The position numbers and the translations under genes are program-made. A DNA stretch of 64,000 bases from the NCBI GenBank assembly GCA_900551115.1, contig URUY01000001.1, forward strand, positions 1 through 64,000, given 5' to 3'. This DNA is from an uncultured Lachnospiraceae bacterium (GTDB taxonomy: Bacteria > Bacillota > Clostridia > Lachnospirales > Lachnospiraceae). This document shows, piece after piece, positions 31,606-41,239 of the stretch. Position 1 is the first letter of the stretch, and every line of letters begins with the position of its first letter. Below the pieces are notes generated by a model, which was not told the origin of the DNA, searched no databases, and saw nothing but the letters and a program-made list of their open reading frames with translations.

Positions 31606-33282
31606 GTGGCTTTAAATACAATCGATGCTAAGATGCTTGCAAAGATGTTCTTAGCCGGTGCAAAGAATTTGGAATCAAAAAAAGAGTGGATTAATGAGTT
31701 GAACGTGTTCCCTGTTCCTGACGGGGATACCGGAACCAATATGACGCTTACGATTATGTCCGCAGCAAAAGAGGTTTCCGCATTGGGGGATGACCCGGAT
31801 GTGGAATCTTTATGTAAGGCAATATCCAGCGGCTCCCTTCGCGGGGCACGCGGCAATTCCGGTGTTATATTATCCCAGCTTTTCCGTGGCTTTACCAGAA
31901 GCATCAAGGAAGCTGACGTGATTGCTGTGCCTGCTTTGGCAGAAGCTTTGGACAAAGCTGTGGAAACTGCATATAAGGCAGTTATGAAGCCGAAAGAGGG
32001 AACCATCTTAACGGTAGCCAGAGGCGCTGCCGAAAAGGCAAAAGAGCTTGCACAGGACGGTATCACGGATTTGGATACCTTTATCAGCACGGTTATTGAG
32101 CATGCACGCTATGTCTTAAGCCAGACGCCGGAGCTTTTGCCTGTCTTAAAGCAGGCCGGTGTCGTGGATTCCGGCGGACAGGGGTTAGTAGAGGTGCTTG
32201 CAGGTGCCTATGATGCTTTCTGCGGCAAAGAGATTGACTATACCATAGCTGATGCGCCAAAGACACCTTCTACAGGTATCAGGATGGATGCGCAGGCAGA
32301 TGCAGATATTAAGTTCGGTTATTGTACAGAATTCATTATCATGTTAAATAAGACCTTCAATATTAAGCATGAAATGGATTTCAAGGAATTTTTGGAGTCC
32401 ATCGGTGATTCCATCGTATGTGTGGCGGATGATGACGTGGTTAAGGTACATGTACATACTAACGATCCCGGCCTGGCTATCCAGAGGGCATTGAAGTATG
32501 GCGCATTATCCAATATGAAGATTGACAACATGCGTTTGGAGCATCAGGAAAAGCTGTTTAAGGATGCCGAAAAGCAGAAGGAAAGTGCGGCTGCAGCACC
32601 TGCAGAGGAGCCGGCAGAAAGAAAAGCTGCCGGATTTGTGGCAGTTTCCATCGGTGACGGCATGAATGAGATTTTTAAGGGACTTGGTGTTGACTATATC
32701 ATTGAAGGCGGTCAGACCATGAATCCTTCTACGGCGGATATGTTGGATGCTATTGAAAAGGTAAATGCAGATACCGTTTATATCCTGCCCAACAACAAAA
32801 ACGTTATCCTTGCTGCCAATCAGGCTGCAGACCTTACAGAGGATAAAGAGATTATTGTAATTCCTACAAAGACTGTTCCACAGGGTATTACAGCTATCAT
32901 CAATTATGTGCCGGATTTATCCGCAGAGGAAAATGCTTCCGTTATGTCGGAGGAAATCGGCAATGTTAAGACCGGTGAAGTGACTTATGCGGTACGTGAT
33001 ACCCAGATTGACGATAAGGTCATCAAGCAGGGGGATTATATGGGAATCGGTGACGCCGGTATCCTGACAGTAGGAACAGACCTTACGGAAATCACCCTGG
33101 GCATGATAGATGCCATGATGGACGAGGATTTGGAGCTTATCAGTATCTATTACGGCAGTGATGTGGAAGAAGCTGATGCAGAAAAAATCAGACAGACGGT
33201 TGCCGAAAAATACACCGGCTGTGATGTGGAACTCCAATACGGCGGACAGCCCATATATTATTATGTGATTTCTGCTGAATAA
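31606..33282 (+). CDS. DAK2/DegV-type protein, FakA-like fatty acid kinase (YloV)
   Basis: A 558-residue YloV/FakA-type protein. The N-terminal DhaL (DAK2) domain (about 1-200) has the nucleotide and metal motif FPVPDGDTGTNM and GARGNSGVILSQL. A middle region follows, then an Ala/Glu/Pro-rich linker (about 325-345) and a C-terminal domain related to the EDD fold. In Staphylococcus, FakA phosphorylates fatty acids carried by a DegV-like FakB. A DegV-family gene lies 2.2 kb downstream in the same direction, so a local kinase-carrier pair is plausible. The start is GTG 31606 with GGAGG upstream. Confidence 0.87.
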   Translation: MALNTIDAKMLAKMFLAGAKNLESKKEWINELNVFPVPDGDTGTNMTLTIMSAAKEVSALGDDPDVESLCKAISSGSLRGARGNSGVILSQLFRGFTRSIKEADVIAVPALAEALDKAVETAYKAVMKPKEGTILTVARGAAEKAKELAQDGITDLDTFISTVIEHARYVLSQTPELLPVLKQAGVVDSGGQGLVEVLAGAYDAFCGKEIDYTIADAPKTPSTGIRMDAQADADIKFGYCTEFIIMLNKTFNIKHEMDFKEFLESIGDSIVCVADDDVVKVHVHTNDPGLAIQRALKYGALSNMKIDNMRLEHQEKLFKDAEKQKESAAAAPAEEPAERKAAGFVAVSIGDGMNEIFKGLGVDYIIEGGQTMNPSTADMLDAIEKVNADTVYILPNNKNVILAANQAADLTEDKEIIVIPTKTVPQGITAIINYVPDLSAEENASVMSEEIGNVKTGEVTYAVRDTQIDDKVIKQGDYMGIGDAGILTVGTDLTEITLGMIDAMMDEDLELISIYYGSDVEEADAEKIRQTVAEKYTGCDVELQYGGQPIYYYVISAE

Positions 33283-33326
33283 TCCTGTTTACCACAGTTT
33301 TGCGGTAAGCCTATCGGAGAATTTAT

Positions 33327-35381
33327 ATGAATTTACAATCTGATATTACCACCTTGAAAGGAGTGGGGGAGAAATCCGCCGCTCTTTTTCATAAATTGCA
33401 TATAGACAGCCTTAAGGACCTTCTGTTTTTCTTTCCAAGAGATTATGAAACCTTTACGGAGCCGTTGCCTGTAAGTGGGGCGGCTGTCGGAACCGTATGC
33501 ACCATCCGCGGTCTTGTGACAGGCGTCCCTCTGATGAAGCAGGTACGGAATTTAAAGATTCTGACGGTTACCGTAAGGGATGCAACCGGTTCCCTGCAGC
33601 TTACTTTTTTTAATATGCCTTTTTTGAAAAATGCGTTAAAAAGCGGACAGTTCTACCTGTTTCGCGGCGTAGTGCAGGAAAAAAGCAATCATGCGCTCTG
33701 TATGGAGCAGCCCCGGATTTATAAGGAAGAAGAGTATCGCAGCCTGATGGCCTTTATCCAGCCCAAGTATCCTCTTACAAAAGGCATTACCAATCAGGCA
33801 ATTACAAAGGCCATGCGTCAGGTGTTAAGCCTCTGCCCTGTGCCGGGTGAACTGCTTCCTGATAAAATACTGCAAAAAGAAAAGCTGATGGGCTACAAAG
33901 AAGCACTCCATGCCATTCATTTTCCGGAAAATGAAGCGCAGCTTCTCGAGGCAAGAAAAAGGCTGGTATTTAATGAATTCTTTTTCTTTATCCTGATGCT
34001 TCGGGATAAAAAGGCCGCTTCAGAAAAAGAGAAAAACCATACCCCCATGATAGAGACGGCAGAAACCCGCCGTTTTTTAGAGGTGCTTCCCTATAAGCTG
34101 ACAGATGCACAGTATAAGGTAATCGGAGAGATAGGGGAGGATATGACGGGCGAAAATGTCATGAGCCGTCTGGTACAGGGGGATGTTGGCTCCGGCAAGA
34201 CAATCGTGGCCATATGGGCACTGCTATTATGTGTTTCAAACGGCTATCAGGGGGCGATGATGGCTCCTACTGAGGTACTTGCAAGACAGCATTTTGAAAC
34301 CATAACCGAGCTGACAAAGCGTTTCGGACTGCCCTTTAAGCCGGTGCTTTTAACAGGTTCCCAGACTGCGGCGGCAAAAAGAGAAGCCTACGCTGCGCTT
34401 GCCTCCGGCAGTGCCAATTTAGTACTTGGCACCCATGCCGTGATTCAGGAAAAGGTGTCCTTTAAAAATCTGGCACTTGTTATTACGGACGAGCAGCACC
34501 GTTTCGGAGTCAGACAGCGTGAGAATTTAAAGGAAAAGGGAAATCATCCCCATGTTCTTGTTATGAGTGCAACGCCCATTCCCAGAACCCTTGCGATTAT
34601 TCTGTACGGAGACCTTCATATCTCCATTATTGACGAGCTGCCCGGCGGCAGAAAGCCCATTAAAAACTGTGTGGTAGGTCCCGCCTACCGTCCTACGGCC
34701 TATTCTTTTATGGCAAAGGAGGTAGCTGCCGGCAGGCAGGTTTACTGTATCTGTCCCATGGTAGAAGAGGGAGAGCTGGACGGTGTGGAAAATGTCTTAG
34801 ATTATACCGAAAAGCTTAGGGCTGCGCTGCCCGCATCCATTCAGGTCACCTGTCTGCACGGGAAAATGCGTCCGGCAGATAAAAACCGTATCATGGAAGC
34901 CTTTGCCGCAAAGCAGATAGATGTACTGGTATCCACTACGGTAATTGAAGTAGGTATCAATGTGCCTAACGCTACGGTAATGCTTATCGAAAATGCAGAA
35001 CGCTTCGGTCTGGCGCAGCTTCATCAGCTCAGAGGCCGTGTGGGGCGGGGAGAACACCAAAGCTATTGTATTTTTATAAATACCAATGAAAAAAAAGAGA
35101 CAAAAGAGAGGCTTGACATCTTAAATCATTCCAATGACGGCTTTTATATAGCGGGAGAGGATTTAAAGCTAAGAGGGCCCGGAGATTTGTTCGGAATCAG
35201 GCAGAGCGGTGATTTGCAGTTTAAATTAGGAGATATCTATAATGATGCGGCAATTTTAAAACAGGCTGCCGACTGTGTCAGGGAATACGGCGCAGAAATC
35301 AAAGAAAACGGTAAAATGACAGAATATCTGCTGCAAATGCAGGCAGGCTTATGGAATTGTGTTGACTTTACCACAATCTAA
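33327..35381 (+). CDS. recG: ATP-dependent DNA helicase RecG
   Basis: A 684-residue RecG. The N-terminal wedge domain (OB fold, about 55-150) binds branched DNA. The two RecA-like helicase domains carry Walker A GDVGSGKT, the DEQH box in ITDEQHRFG, SATPIPRT, and the C-terminal QLRGRVGRG (motif VI). The family's C-terminal TRG-like segment is present. It remodels stalled forks and Holliday junctions. It sits between the FakA-like and DegV genes, the same neighbourhood as in Bacillus (yloV, recG). Confidence 0.96.
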   Translation: MNLQSDITTLKGVGEKSAALFHKLHIDSLKDLLFFFPRDYETFTEPLPVSGAAVGTVCTIRGLVTGVPLMKQVRNLKILTVTVRDATGSLQLTFFNMPFLKNALKSGQFYLFRGVVQEKSNHALCMEQPRIYKEEEYRSLMAFIQPKYPLTKGITNQAITKAMRQVLSLCPVPGELLPDKILQKEKLMGYKEALHAIHFPENEAQLLEARKRLVFNEFFFFILMLRDKKAASEKEKNHTPMIETAETRRFLEVLPYKLTDAQYKVIGEIGEDMTGENVMSRLVQGDVGSGKTIVAIWALLLCVSNGYQGAMMAPTEVLARQHFETITELTKRFGLPFKPVLLTGSQTAAAKREAYAALASGSANLVLGTHAVIQEKVSFKNLALVITDEQHRFGVRQRENLKEKGNHPHVLVMSATPIPRTLAIILYGDLHISIIDELPGGRKPIKNCVVGPAYRPTAYSFMAKEVAAGRQVYCICPMVEEGELDGVENVLDYTEKLRAALPASIQVTCLHGKMRPADKNRIMEAFAAKQIDVLVSTTVIEVGINVPNATVMLIENAERFGLAQLHQLRGRVGRGEHQSYCIFINTNEKKETKERLDILNHSNDGFYIAGEDLKLRGPGDLFGIRQSGDLQFKLGDIYNDAAILKQAADCVREYGAEIKENGKMTEYLLQMQAGLWNCVDFTTI

Positions 35382-35442
35382 AGGTACAATATTGTTTAGT
35401 TTTCAAACTAATTCACTAAAAAATAAAATGTATGGAGGGATT

Positions 35443-36318
35443 ATGTCCCGTATAGCCGTTGTAACAGACTCAAACAGTGGAATTACCCAGACACAGGCAA
35501 AGGAGCTTTCTGTAGCAGTCCTGCCTATGCCTTTTATGATTGATGAAAAAACCTATTACGAAGATATCACCCTGACGCAGGAGGCCTTCTACGAAAAGCT
35601 GGAGGCAGGCGCTGTTATTTCCACCAGCCAGCCTTCGCCGGAATCTGTTATGGAGCTTTGGCGTAAGCTGCTTACAGAATATGAGGAGATTGTCCATATT
35701 CCCATGAGCAGCGGTCTGTCCGGTTCCTGCCAGAGCGCCATGATGCTTGCCAATGAGCCTGAATTTGAAGGAAAGGTACACGTGGTAAACAACCAGCGTA
35801 TATCCGTTACCCAGAGACAGTCCGTAATAGATGCAAAGCTGCTTGCAGAAAAAGGCTTAAGCGGCAGCGAAATCAAGGATTTTTTGGAAAATGATAAGTT
35901 TAACAGCAGTATCTATATTATGTTAGACACCTTGTATTACCTGAAAAAGGGTGGCCGTATTACCCCTGCTGCCGCAGCGCTTGGTACGATTTTAAGACTG
36001 AAGCCGGTGCTTACCATACAGGGAGAAAAGCTGGATGCTTTTGCCAAGGCAAGGACTACCGGTCAGGGCAAGTCCATCATGATTAACGCTATCAAAAATG
36101 ATATCACAAACCGTTTTGGCGGCCTTACCGAGAAAAAGGATATCTGGATGCAGATTGCCTATACCTATGACCTTGAAGCAGCAGAGCAGTTAAAGAAGGA
36201 AGTGGAGGAGGCCTTCCCCGGTTACGATATCCACATGGATCCGCTTTCCTTAAGCGTTGCCTGCCATATCGGTCCCGGTGCGCTGGCAGTTGCCTGCTGT
36301 AAGAAAATTTCTCTATAA
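35443..36318 (+). CDS. DegV-family fatty-acid-binding protein (FakB-like)
   Basis: A 291-residue DegV/EDD protein. The N-terminal IAVVTDSNSGIT, HIPMSSGLSGSCQSA and the central DTLYYLKKGGRI are the conserved lipid-headgroup-binding motifs. FakB proteins hold a fatty acid for phosphorylation by FakA, whose likely partner is encoded at 31606. ATG 35443 follows GGAGGG; the earlier in-frame ATG has no SD. The 14-bp inverted repeat with T-tract at 36372-36428 probably terminates this transcript. Confidence 0.9.
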   Translation: MSRIAVVTDSNSGITQTQAKELSVAVLPMPFMIDEKTYYEDITLTQEAFYEKLEAGAVISTSQPSPESVMELWRKLLTEYEEIVHIPMSSGLSGSCQSAMMLANEPEFEGKVHVVNNQRISVTQRQSVIDAKLLAEKGLSGSEIKDFLENDKFNSSIYIMLDTLYYLKKGGRITPAAAALGTILRLKPVLTIQGEKLDAFAKARTTGQGKSIMINAIKNDITNRFGGLTEKKDIWMQIAYTYDLEAAEQLKKEVEEAFPGYDIHMDPLSLSVACHIGPGALAVACCKKISL

Positions 36319-36371
36319 CGACAGCTTAGAGCTGTAAAATGCTATAAAACAGACTACAAATTGTATATTTT

Positions 36372-36428
36372 TCTTTGCACACATACTAAATATATGGTAT
36401 ACTGGCTATGTGTGCAAAGATTTTTTTT
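36372..36428. terminator. 14-bp inverted repeat with T8 tract (degV terminator) that contains a promoter
   Basis: TCTTTGCACACATA (36372-36385) and TATGTGTGCAAAGA (36407-36420) are perfect inverted repeats around a 21-base loop and are followed directly by eight T. As RNA it is a strong rho-independent terminator for degV. As DNA it could form a cruciform. The promoter for the downstream topoisomerase genes lies inside it. Confidence 0.85.
36375..36403 (+). promoter_or_regulatory. Promoter of the topoisomerase operon nested in the inverted repeat
   Basis: TTGCAC (36375-36380) lies in the left arm, 17 bases follow, and TATACT (36398-36403, extended by TGG) lies in the loop. Transcription would start near 36410 in the right arm. 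I see no better promoter between here and the ATG at 36450. Confidence 0.6.
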
Positions 36429-36449
36429 GCAGTTAAAGGAGTATAACAA

Positions 36450-38372
36450 ATGGCAAAAGCGAATAATTATGATGCGTCAAGCATTACCGTACTGGAGGGG
36501 CTGGAAGCAGTCAGAAAACGTCCCGGTATGTATATCGGCAGTGTATCCACGAAGGGCCTTAATCATCTGATATATGAAATTGTGGACAATGCCGTAGATG
36601 AGCATCTGGCCGGTCACTGCGACAGAATAAAGGTTACATTGGAAGCGGACGGCTCTGCCACCGTAGAGGACAACGGACGCGGTATTCCGGTAGGAATGCA
36701 TGAAAAAGGCATCAGTGCAGAACGTCTTGTATTTACTACCCTGCATGCAGGCGGTAAATTTGATAATTCCGCCTATAAGACCAGCGGCGGTCTGCACGGC
36801 GTAGGTTCTTCCGTAGTAAATGCCCTGTCCAACAGATTGACTGTAAGAGTCAAACATGGCGGACAGATTTATGAAGATAAATATGAAAAAGGTATTCCCG
36901 TCATCGATTTGGTGGACGGGCTTTTACCTGTGGTGGGAAAGACAAGGGAAACCGGTACCACTATTAATTTTCTGCCGGATGATACGATTTTTGACAAGAC
37001 CCGTTTTAAGGAGGACGAAGTAAAGAGCCGTCTCCACGAAACAGCTTACTTAAATCCGGCGCTGACCATCTGTTATGAGGATAAGCGTAAGGATGAGGCA
37101 GAATATATAGAATTTCACGAGCCGGAGGGCATTACAGGCTTTATCAAGGATATGAATAAGTCAAAGGAAAGTATCCATGAGGTCATTTCCTTTACCGGCG
37201 AGAGTGAAGGCATTACGGTTGAGGTGGCTTTTCAGTATGTGAATGAATTTCACGAAAATGTTCTCGGCTTCTGCAACAATATCTACAATGCCGAAGGCGG
37301 CACCCACTTAACGGGCTTTAAGAGTTCCTTTACAAATATCATCAACTCCTATGCAAGAGAGCTTGGCATTTTAAAGGAGAAGGACATAAACTTTACCGGT
37401 GCGGACGTCAGAAACGGCATGACCGCCGTAGTATCCATTAAGCACCCTGACCCCAGATTTGAAGGACAGACCAAGACAAAGTTAGATAATCAGGATGCGG
37501 CAAAAATTGTCAGCAAGGTAACCGGCGAAGAGGTGGTACGCTTCTTTGACCGTAATCTGGAAACCTTAAAGAGTGTTATTTCCTGTGCGGAAAAAGCAGC
37601 AAAAATCAGAAAAACGGAAGAAAAAGCCAAGACCAATATGCTGACAAAGCAGAAATTTTCCTTTGACAGCAACGGCAAGCTGGCAAACTGTGAATCCAGA
37701 GACGCTTCCAAATGCGAAATCTTTATCGTAGAGGGAGATTCCGCAGGGGGCAGCGCCAAAATGGCAAGAAACCGTATGTATCAGGCAATTCTGCCCATCA
37801 GGGGTAAGATTCTGAACGTAGAAAAAGCCAGTATCGACAAGGTGCTTGCCAATGCGGAAATCAAGACCATGATTAACGCCTTCGGCTGCGGCTTTTCAGA
37901 AGGCTACGGCAACGATTTTGATATTACAAAGCTTCGTTACGATAAAATTATCATAATGGCGGATGCCGATGTAGACGGCGCCCATATCAGCACCCTGCTG
38001 CTTACCCTGTTTTACCGCTTTATGCCGGAGCTTATTTACGAAGGACATATTTATCAGGCTATGCCGCCTCTTTACAAGGCCATGCCAAGTAAAGGCGCAG
38101 AAGAATACCTGTATGACGATAAGGCTTTGGAAAAGTACAGAAAAACCCATAAAACGCCTTTTACCCTGCAGCGGTACAAGGGTCTTGGTGAAATGGATGC
38201 TTCCCAGCTTTGGGAAACGACCCTTGACCCGGAAACAAGAATGTTAAAGCAGATAGAAATCGAAGACGCCCGTATGGCATCTGAAATTACGGAGCTGTTA
38301 ATGGGTACGGATGTACCTCCCCGCAGGACTTTTATACATAAGCATGCCCATGATGCAGAACTGGATATCTAA
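36450..38372 (+). CDS. Type IIA topoisomerase ATPase subunit (GyrB/ParE)
   Basis: A 640-residue GyrB/ParE-type subunit. The GHKL ATPase domain has EIVDNAVDEHLAG, the DNGRGIP box and the GGLHGVGSSVVNALS loop; the transducer domain follows; the TOPRIM domain has EGDSAGGSAK and DADVDGAHI; the C-terminus has RYKGLGEMDASQLWETT. It powers strand passage by the A subunit encoded 22 bases downstream. dnaA, dnaN and recF are not nearby, so this is not the usual origin-linked gyrB. It may be topoisomerase IV or a second gyrase. SD AAAGGAG is 8 bases upstream of the ATG. Confidence 0.92.
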   Translation: MAKANNYDASSITVLEGLEAVRKRPGMYIGSVSTKGLNHLIYEIVDNAVDEHLAGHCDRIKVTLEADGSATVEDNGRGIPVGMHEKGISAERLVFTTLHAGGKFDNSAYKTSGGLHGVGSSVVNALSNRLTVRVKHGGQIYEDKYEKGIPVIDLVDGLLPVVGKTRETGTTINFLPDDTIFDKTRFKEDEVKSRLHETAYLNPALTICYEDKRKDEAEYIEFHEPEGITGFIKDMNKSKESIHEVISFTGESEGITVEVAFQYVNEFHENVLGFCNNIYNAEGGTHLTGFKSSFTNIINSYARELGILKEKDINFTGADVRNGMTAVVSIKHPDPRFEGQTKTKLDNQDAAKIVSKVTGEEVVRFFDRNLETLKSVISCAEKAAKIRKTEEKAKTNMLTKQKFSFDSNGKLANCESRDASKCEIFIVEGDSAGGSAKMARNRMYQAILPIRGKILNVEKASIDKVLANAEIKTMINAFGCGFSEGYGNDFDITKLRYDKIIIMADADVDGAHISTLLLTLFYRFMPELIYEGHIYQAMPPLYKAMPSKGAEEYLYDDKALEKYRKTHKTPFTLQRYKGLGEMDASQLWETTLDPETRMLKQIEIEDARMASEITELLMGTDVPPRRTFIHKHAHDAELDI

Positions 38373-38394
38373 GTGTAAGAAAAGGTGAGACAGT

Positions 38395-40635
38395 ATGGAT
38401 GATAACAGAATTATAAGAACAGAATATTCAGATTTAATGCAGAAATCTTTTATCGACTATGCCATGAGCGTTATTGTGGCGAGAGCCCTGCCTGATGTCC
38501 GGGACGGCTTAAAGCCGGTACAGCGGCGTACGCTTTATGATATGCATGAACTGGGGATACGCTATGACAAGCCTTACAGGAAAAGTGCCCGTATCGTAGG
38601 CGATACCATGGGTAAATACCATCCTCACGGTGACAGCTCTATTTACGAAGCACTGGTTGTAATGACACAGGACTTTAAGAAGGGACTGCCCTTAATTGAC
38701 GGACACGGTAACTTCGGCAACATTGAGGGCGATGGCGCCGCTGCCATGCGTTATACGGAGGCTCGTCTGGAGAAAGTCACCCAGGAAGCCCTCCTGGCAG
38801 ACCTTGACAAGGACGTGGTGGATTTTGTACCAAACTTTGATGAGACCGAAAAAGAGCCTGCCGTACTGCCTGCAAAAATCCCTAATCTTTTGGTGAATGG
38901 TTCCGAAGGTATTGCCGTAGGTATGGCAACCAATATTCCCCCTCATAACCTTGCTGAGGTGGTAGATGCCGTAAAAGCTTACATGATGGATGAAAGCATA
39001 TCCACCCGTGAGCTGATGAAATATATCAAGGGACCTGATTTCCCTACCGGCGGTATCGTGATTAATAAAGACGACCTTCCTGAAATTTATGAAACCGGAG
39101 CCGGCAAGATAAAAATCCGCGGTAAGGTTGAGGTTGAAAAGGCAAAGGGCGGCAAGCTGAATCTGGTGATTACAGAGATTCCCTATACCATGATCGGCGC
39201 CAATATTGCCAAATTCCTTTCGGATGTGGCAGCCCTTTCCGAGACAAAAAAGACTGCAGATATCGTAGATATTTCCAACCAGTCCTCCAAGGAGGGCATC
39301 CGTATTGTCATTGAGCTTAAGAAAGATACGGATGTGGAAAATTTCACCAATATGCTTTATAAGAAGACTCGCTTAGAGGATACTTTCGGCGTCAATATGC
39401 TTGCCATTGCAGACGGCAGACCGGAAACCATGGGCTTAAAGCAGATTATTAAGGCTAATGTGGATTTTCAGTATGAGGTAACTGCCAGAAAATACACCAC
39501 CCTGCTTCAGAAGGAGCTGGATAAGAAAGAAATTCAGGAGGGCTTGATAAAAGCCTGCAACGTCATAGATCTGATTATCGAAATACTGCGCGGCTCCAAG
39601 GACCGGGCCATGGCAAAGGCATGTCTGGTGGAAGGAAAGATTGACGGCATCCGCTTCAAATCCAAGGAATCTAAAATCATGGCAACGCAGCTGCAGTTTA
39701 CGGAGAAGCAGGCCAATGCCATTTTGGAAATGCGTCTGTACAAGTTAATCGGGCTGGAAATTGAAGCGCTGATTAACGAGCATGAGGAAACCATGGCAAA
39801 TATCTACCGCTATGAAGATATTTTAGCCAGAAAGGATTCCATGGCGCAGGTTATTATAAATGAACTTAATGCCATTAAACAGGAGTATTCCCGTCCCAGA
39901 AGAACAAGGATTGAGAATGCGGAAGAAGCCGTTTACGAAGAAAAGAAAATAGAAGAGATGGAAGTCATGTTTTTGATGGACCGCTTCGGCTATGCAAAAA
40001 CAATTGACCTTACCACCTACGAGAGGAATAAGGAAGCGGCAGATGCAGAAAATAAGTATGTGGTAAAATGTAAAAATACCGGCAGAATCTGTCTGTTTAC
40101 CAACACCGGGCAGCTCCATACCATCAAGGTGTCCGACCTTCCCTTCGGTAAATTCCGTGACAAAGGCACGCCCATTGACAATGTGAGCAATTACAGCTCG
40201 GATAAGGAAACTATTCTGTGTATTACAAGCCAGACCGAGCTTAATTTATACCGTATGCTTTTTGTAACAAAGCAGGCTATGATGAAGGTGGTAGACGGCG
40301 GTGAATTTGATGTAAGCAAGAGACTGGTTGCAGCCACCAAATTAAACGATGGGGATGAGGTGCTTGACGTTACGGTTTTAAAAGAACAGCGCAACGTGGT
40401 GCTGCAGTCTGCAGACGGCTTTTTCCTGCGTTTTCCTATTGAGGAGATTCCTGAAAAGAAAAAAGGCGCTATCGGTGTAAGAGGCATGAAATTAGGGGAT
40501 GCCGACTGCCTTGAAGCAGTTTATTATACGCAAAATGCAGTAGAATCCGTTATCAAATATAAAAACAAGAATCTGGTATTAAACAACTTAAAACCGGGAA
40601 AGCGGGACAGCAAAGGTACAAAGGTACGCGCTTAA
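38395..40635 (+). CDS. Type IIA topoisomerase breakage-reunion subunit (GyrA/ParC) without a GyrA box
   Basis: A 746-residue A subunit. The winged-helix domain holds the catalytic Tyr120 in AMRYTEARL and the quinolone-pocket region HPHGDSSIYEAL. A tower and coiled coil follow, and a C-terminal beta-pinwheel (about 500-740, with GAIGVRGMKLGD). The heptapeptide GyrA box (QRRGGKG) that lets gyrase wrap DNA is not visible; the equivalent segment reads TTYERNKEAADAEN. That favours relaxing and decatenating (topoisomerase IV-like) activity, although the pinwheel is long for ParC. The gene follows the B subunit after 22 bases. Confidence 0.9.
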   Translation: MDDNRIIRTEYSDLMQKSFIDYAMSVIVARALPDVRDGLKPVQRRTLYDMHELGIRYDKPYRKSARIVGDTMGKYHPHGDSSIYEALVVMTQDFKKGLPLIDGHGNFGNIEGDGAAAMRYTEARLEKVTQEALLADLDKDVVDFVPNFDETEKEPAVLPAKIPNLLVNGSEGIAVGMATNIPPHNLAEVVDAVKAYMMDESISTRELMKYIKGPDFPTGGIVINKDDLPEIYETGAGKIKIRGKVEVEKAKGGKLNLVITEIPYTMIGANIAKFLSDVAALSETKKTADIVDISNQSSKEGIRIVIELKKDTDVENFTNMLYKKTRLEDTFGVNMLAIADGRPETMGLKQIIKANVDFQYEVTARKYTTLLQKELDKKEIQEGLIKACNVIDLIIEILRGSKDRAMAKACLVEGKIDGIRFKSKESKIMATQLQFTEKQANAILEMRLYKLIGLEIEALINEHEETMANIYRYEDILARKDSMAQVIINELNAIKQEYSRPRRTRIENAEEAVYEEKKIEEMEVMFLMDRFGYAKTIDLTTYERNKEAADAENKYVVKCKNTGRICLFTNTGQLHTIKVSDLPFGKFRDKGTPIDNVSNYSSDKETILCITSQTELNLYRMLFVTKQAMMKVVDGGEFDVSKRLVAATKLNDGDEVLDVTVLKEQRNVVLQSADGFFLRFPIEEIPEKKKGAIGVRGMKLGDADCLEAVYYTQNAVESVIKYKNKNLVLNNLKPGKRDSKGTKVRA

Positions 40636-40673
40636 TCCGGTTTGAAAGTCATTCAGAAAAGAGGAGAAAATAT

Positions 40674-41225
40674 ATGAGAGTAATCGCCGGAACGGCAAGA
40701 AGCCTTCCCCTGAAATGTCCGGTAGGACAGGGAACACGTCCTACTACAGACCGTATCAAGGAAACCTTATTTAATATGCTGCAGCCCTATACGGCAGGCA
40801 GCGTATTTGTGGACATGTTTGCCGGCAGCGGCGGAATCGGTATCGAAGCTTTAAGCCGCGGCGCAAAAAAAGCTTATTTTATTGAAAACAGTTCCGAAGC
40901 ATTAGGCTGTATTCAGGATAATTTACAGTTTACAAAATTTGCTGACAAGGCGGTTGTTTTAAAGCAGGATGCCGTCAGCGCACTGAACAATATTTTTGAA
41001 AAAGAAGTAGATATTATATTTATGGACCCTCCCTATGAGGAAGGGCTGGAAAAGCAGGTGCTTTCTGCACTTTGCGGCTGCCGTTATGTAACTGCCGATA
41101 CGCTTATCATTGCAGAAGCGGATATAAAAGCAGACTTTTCTTATGTAGAAAATCTGGGATTTACCATTGTAAAAGAGAAAAAATACAAAACGAATAAGCA
41201 TTTATTTCTGCAGAAAGCAGAATAA
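40674..41225 (+). CDS. rsmD: 16S rRNA guanine-966 N2-methyltransferase
   Basis: A 183-residue class I AdoMet methyltransferase of the RsmD family. Hallmarks are the N-terminal MRVIAGTARSLPLKCP and PTTDRIKETLFNML, AdoMet motif I DMFAGSGGIGIEALSRGA, and the catalytic DPPYEEG. It methylates 16S rRNA guanine 966 in the small subunit. It starts 38 bases after the topoisomerase A gene and 14 bases before coaD; rsmD-coaD is a common pair. Confidence 0.94.
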   Translation: MRVIAGTARSLPLKCPVGQGTRPTTDRIKETLFNMLQPYTAGSVFVDMFAGSGGIGIEALSRGAKKAYFIENSSEALGCIQDNLQFTKFADKAVVLKQDAVSALNNIFEKEVDIIFMDPPYEEGLEKQVLSALCGCRYVTADTLIIAEADIKADFSYVENLGFTIVKEKKYKTNKHLFLQKAE

Positions 41226-41239
41226 AAGAAAGGATATGT

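Noticed and set aside
36450..40635. Origin-linked gyrBA and a nearby replication origin
   Set aside because: There is no dnaA, dnaN, recF or cluster of DnaA boxes; neighbours are degV, rsmD and coaD.
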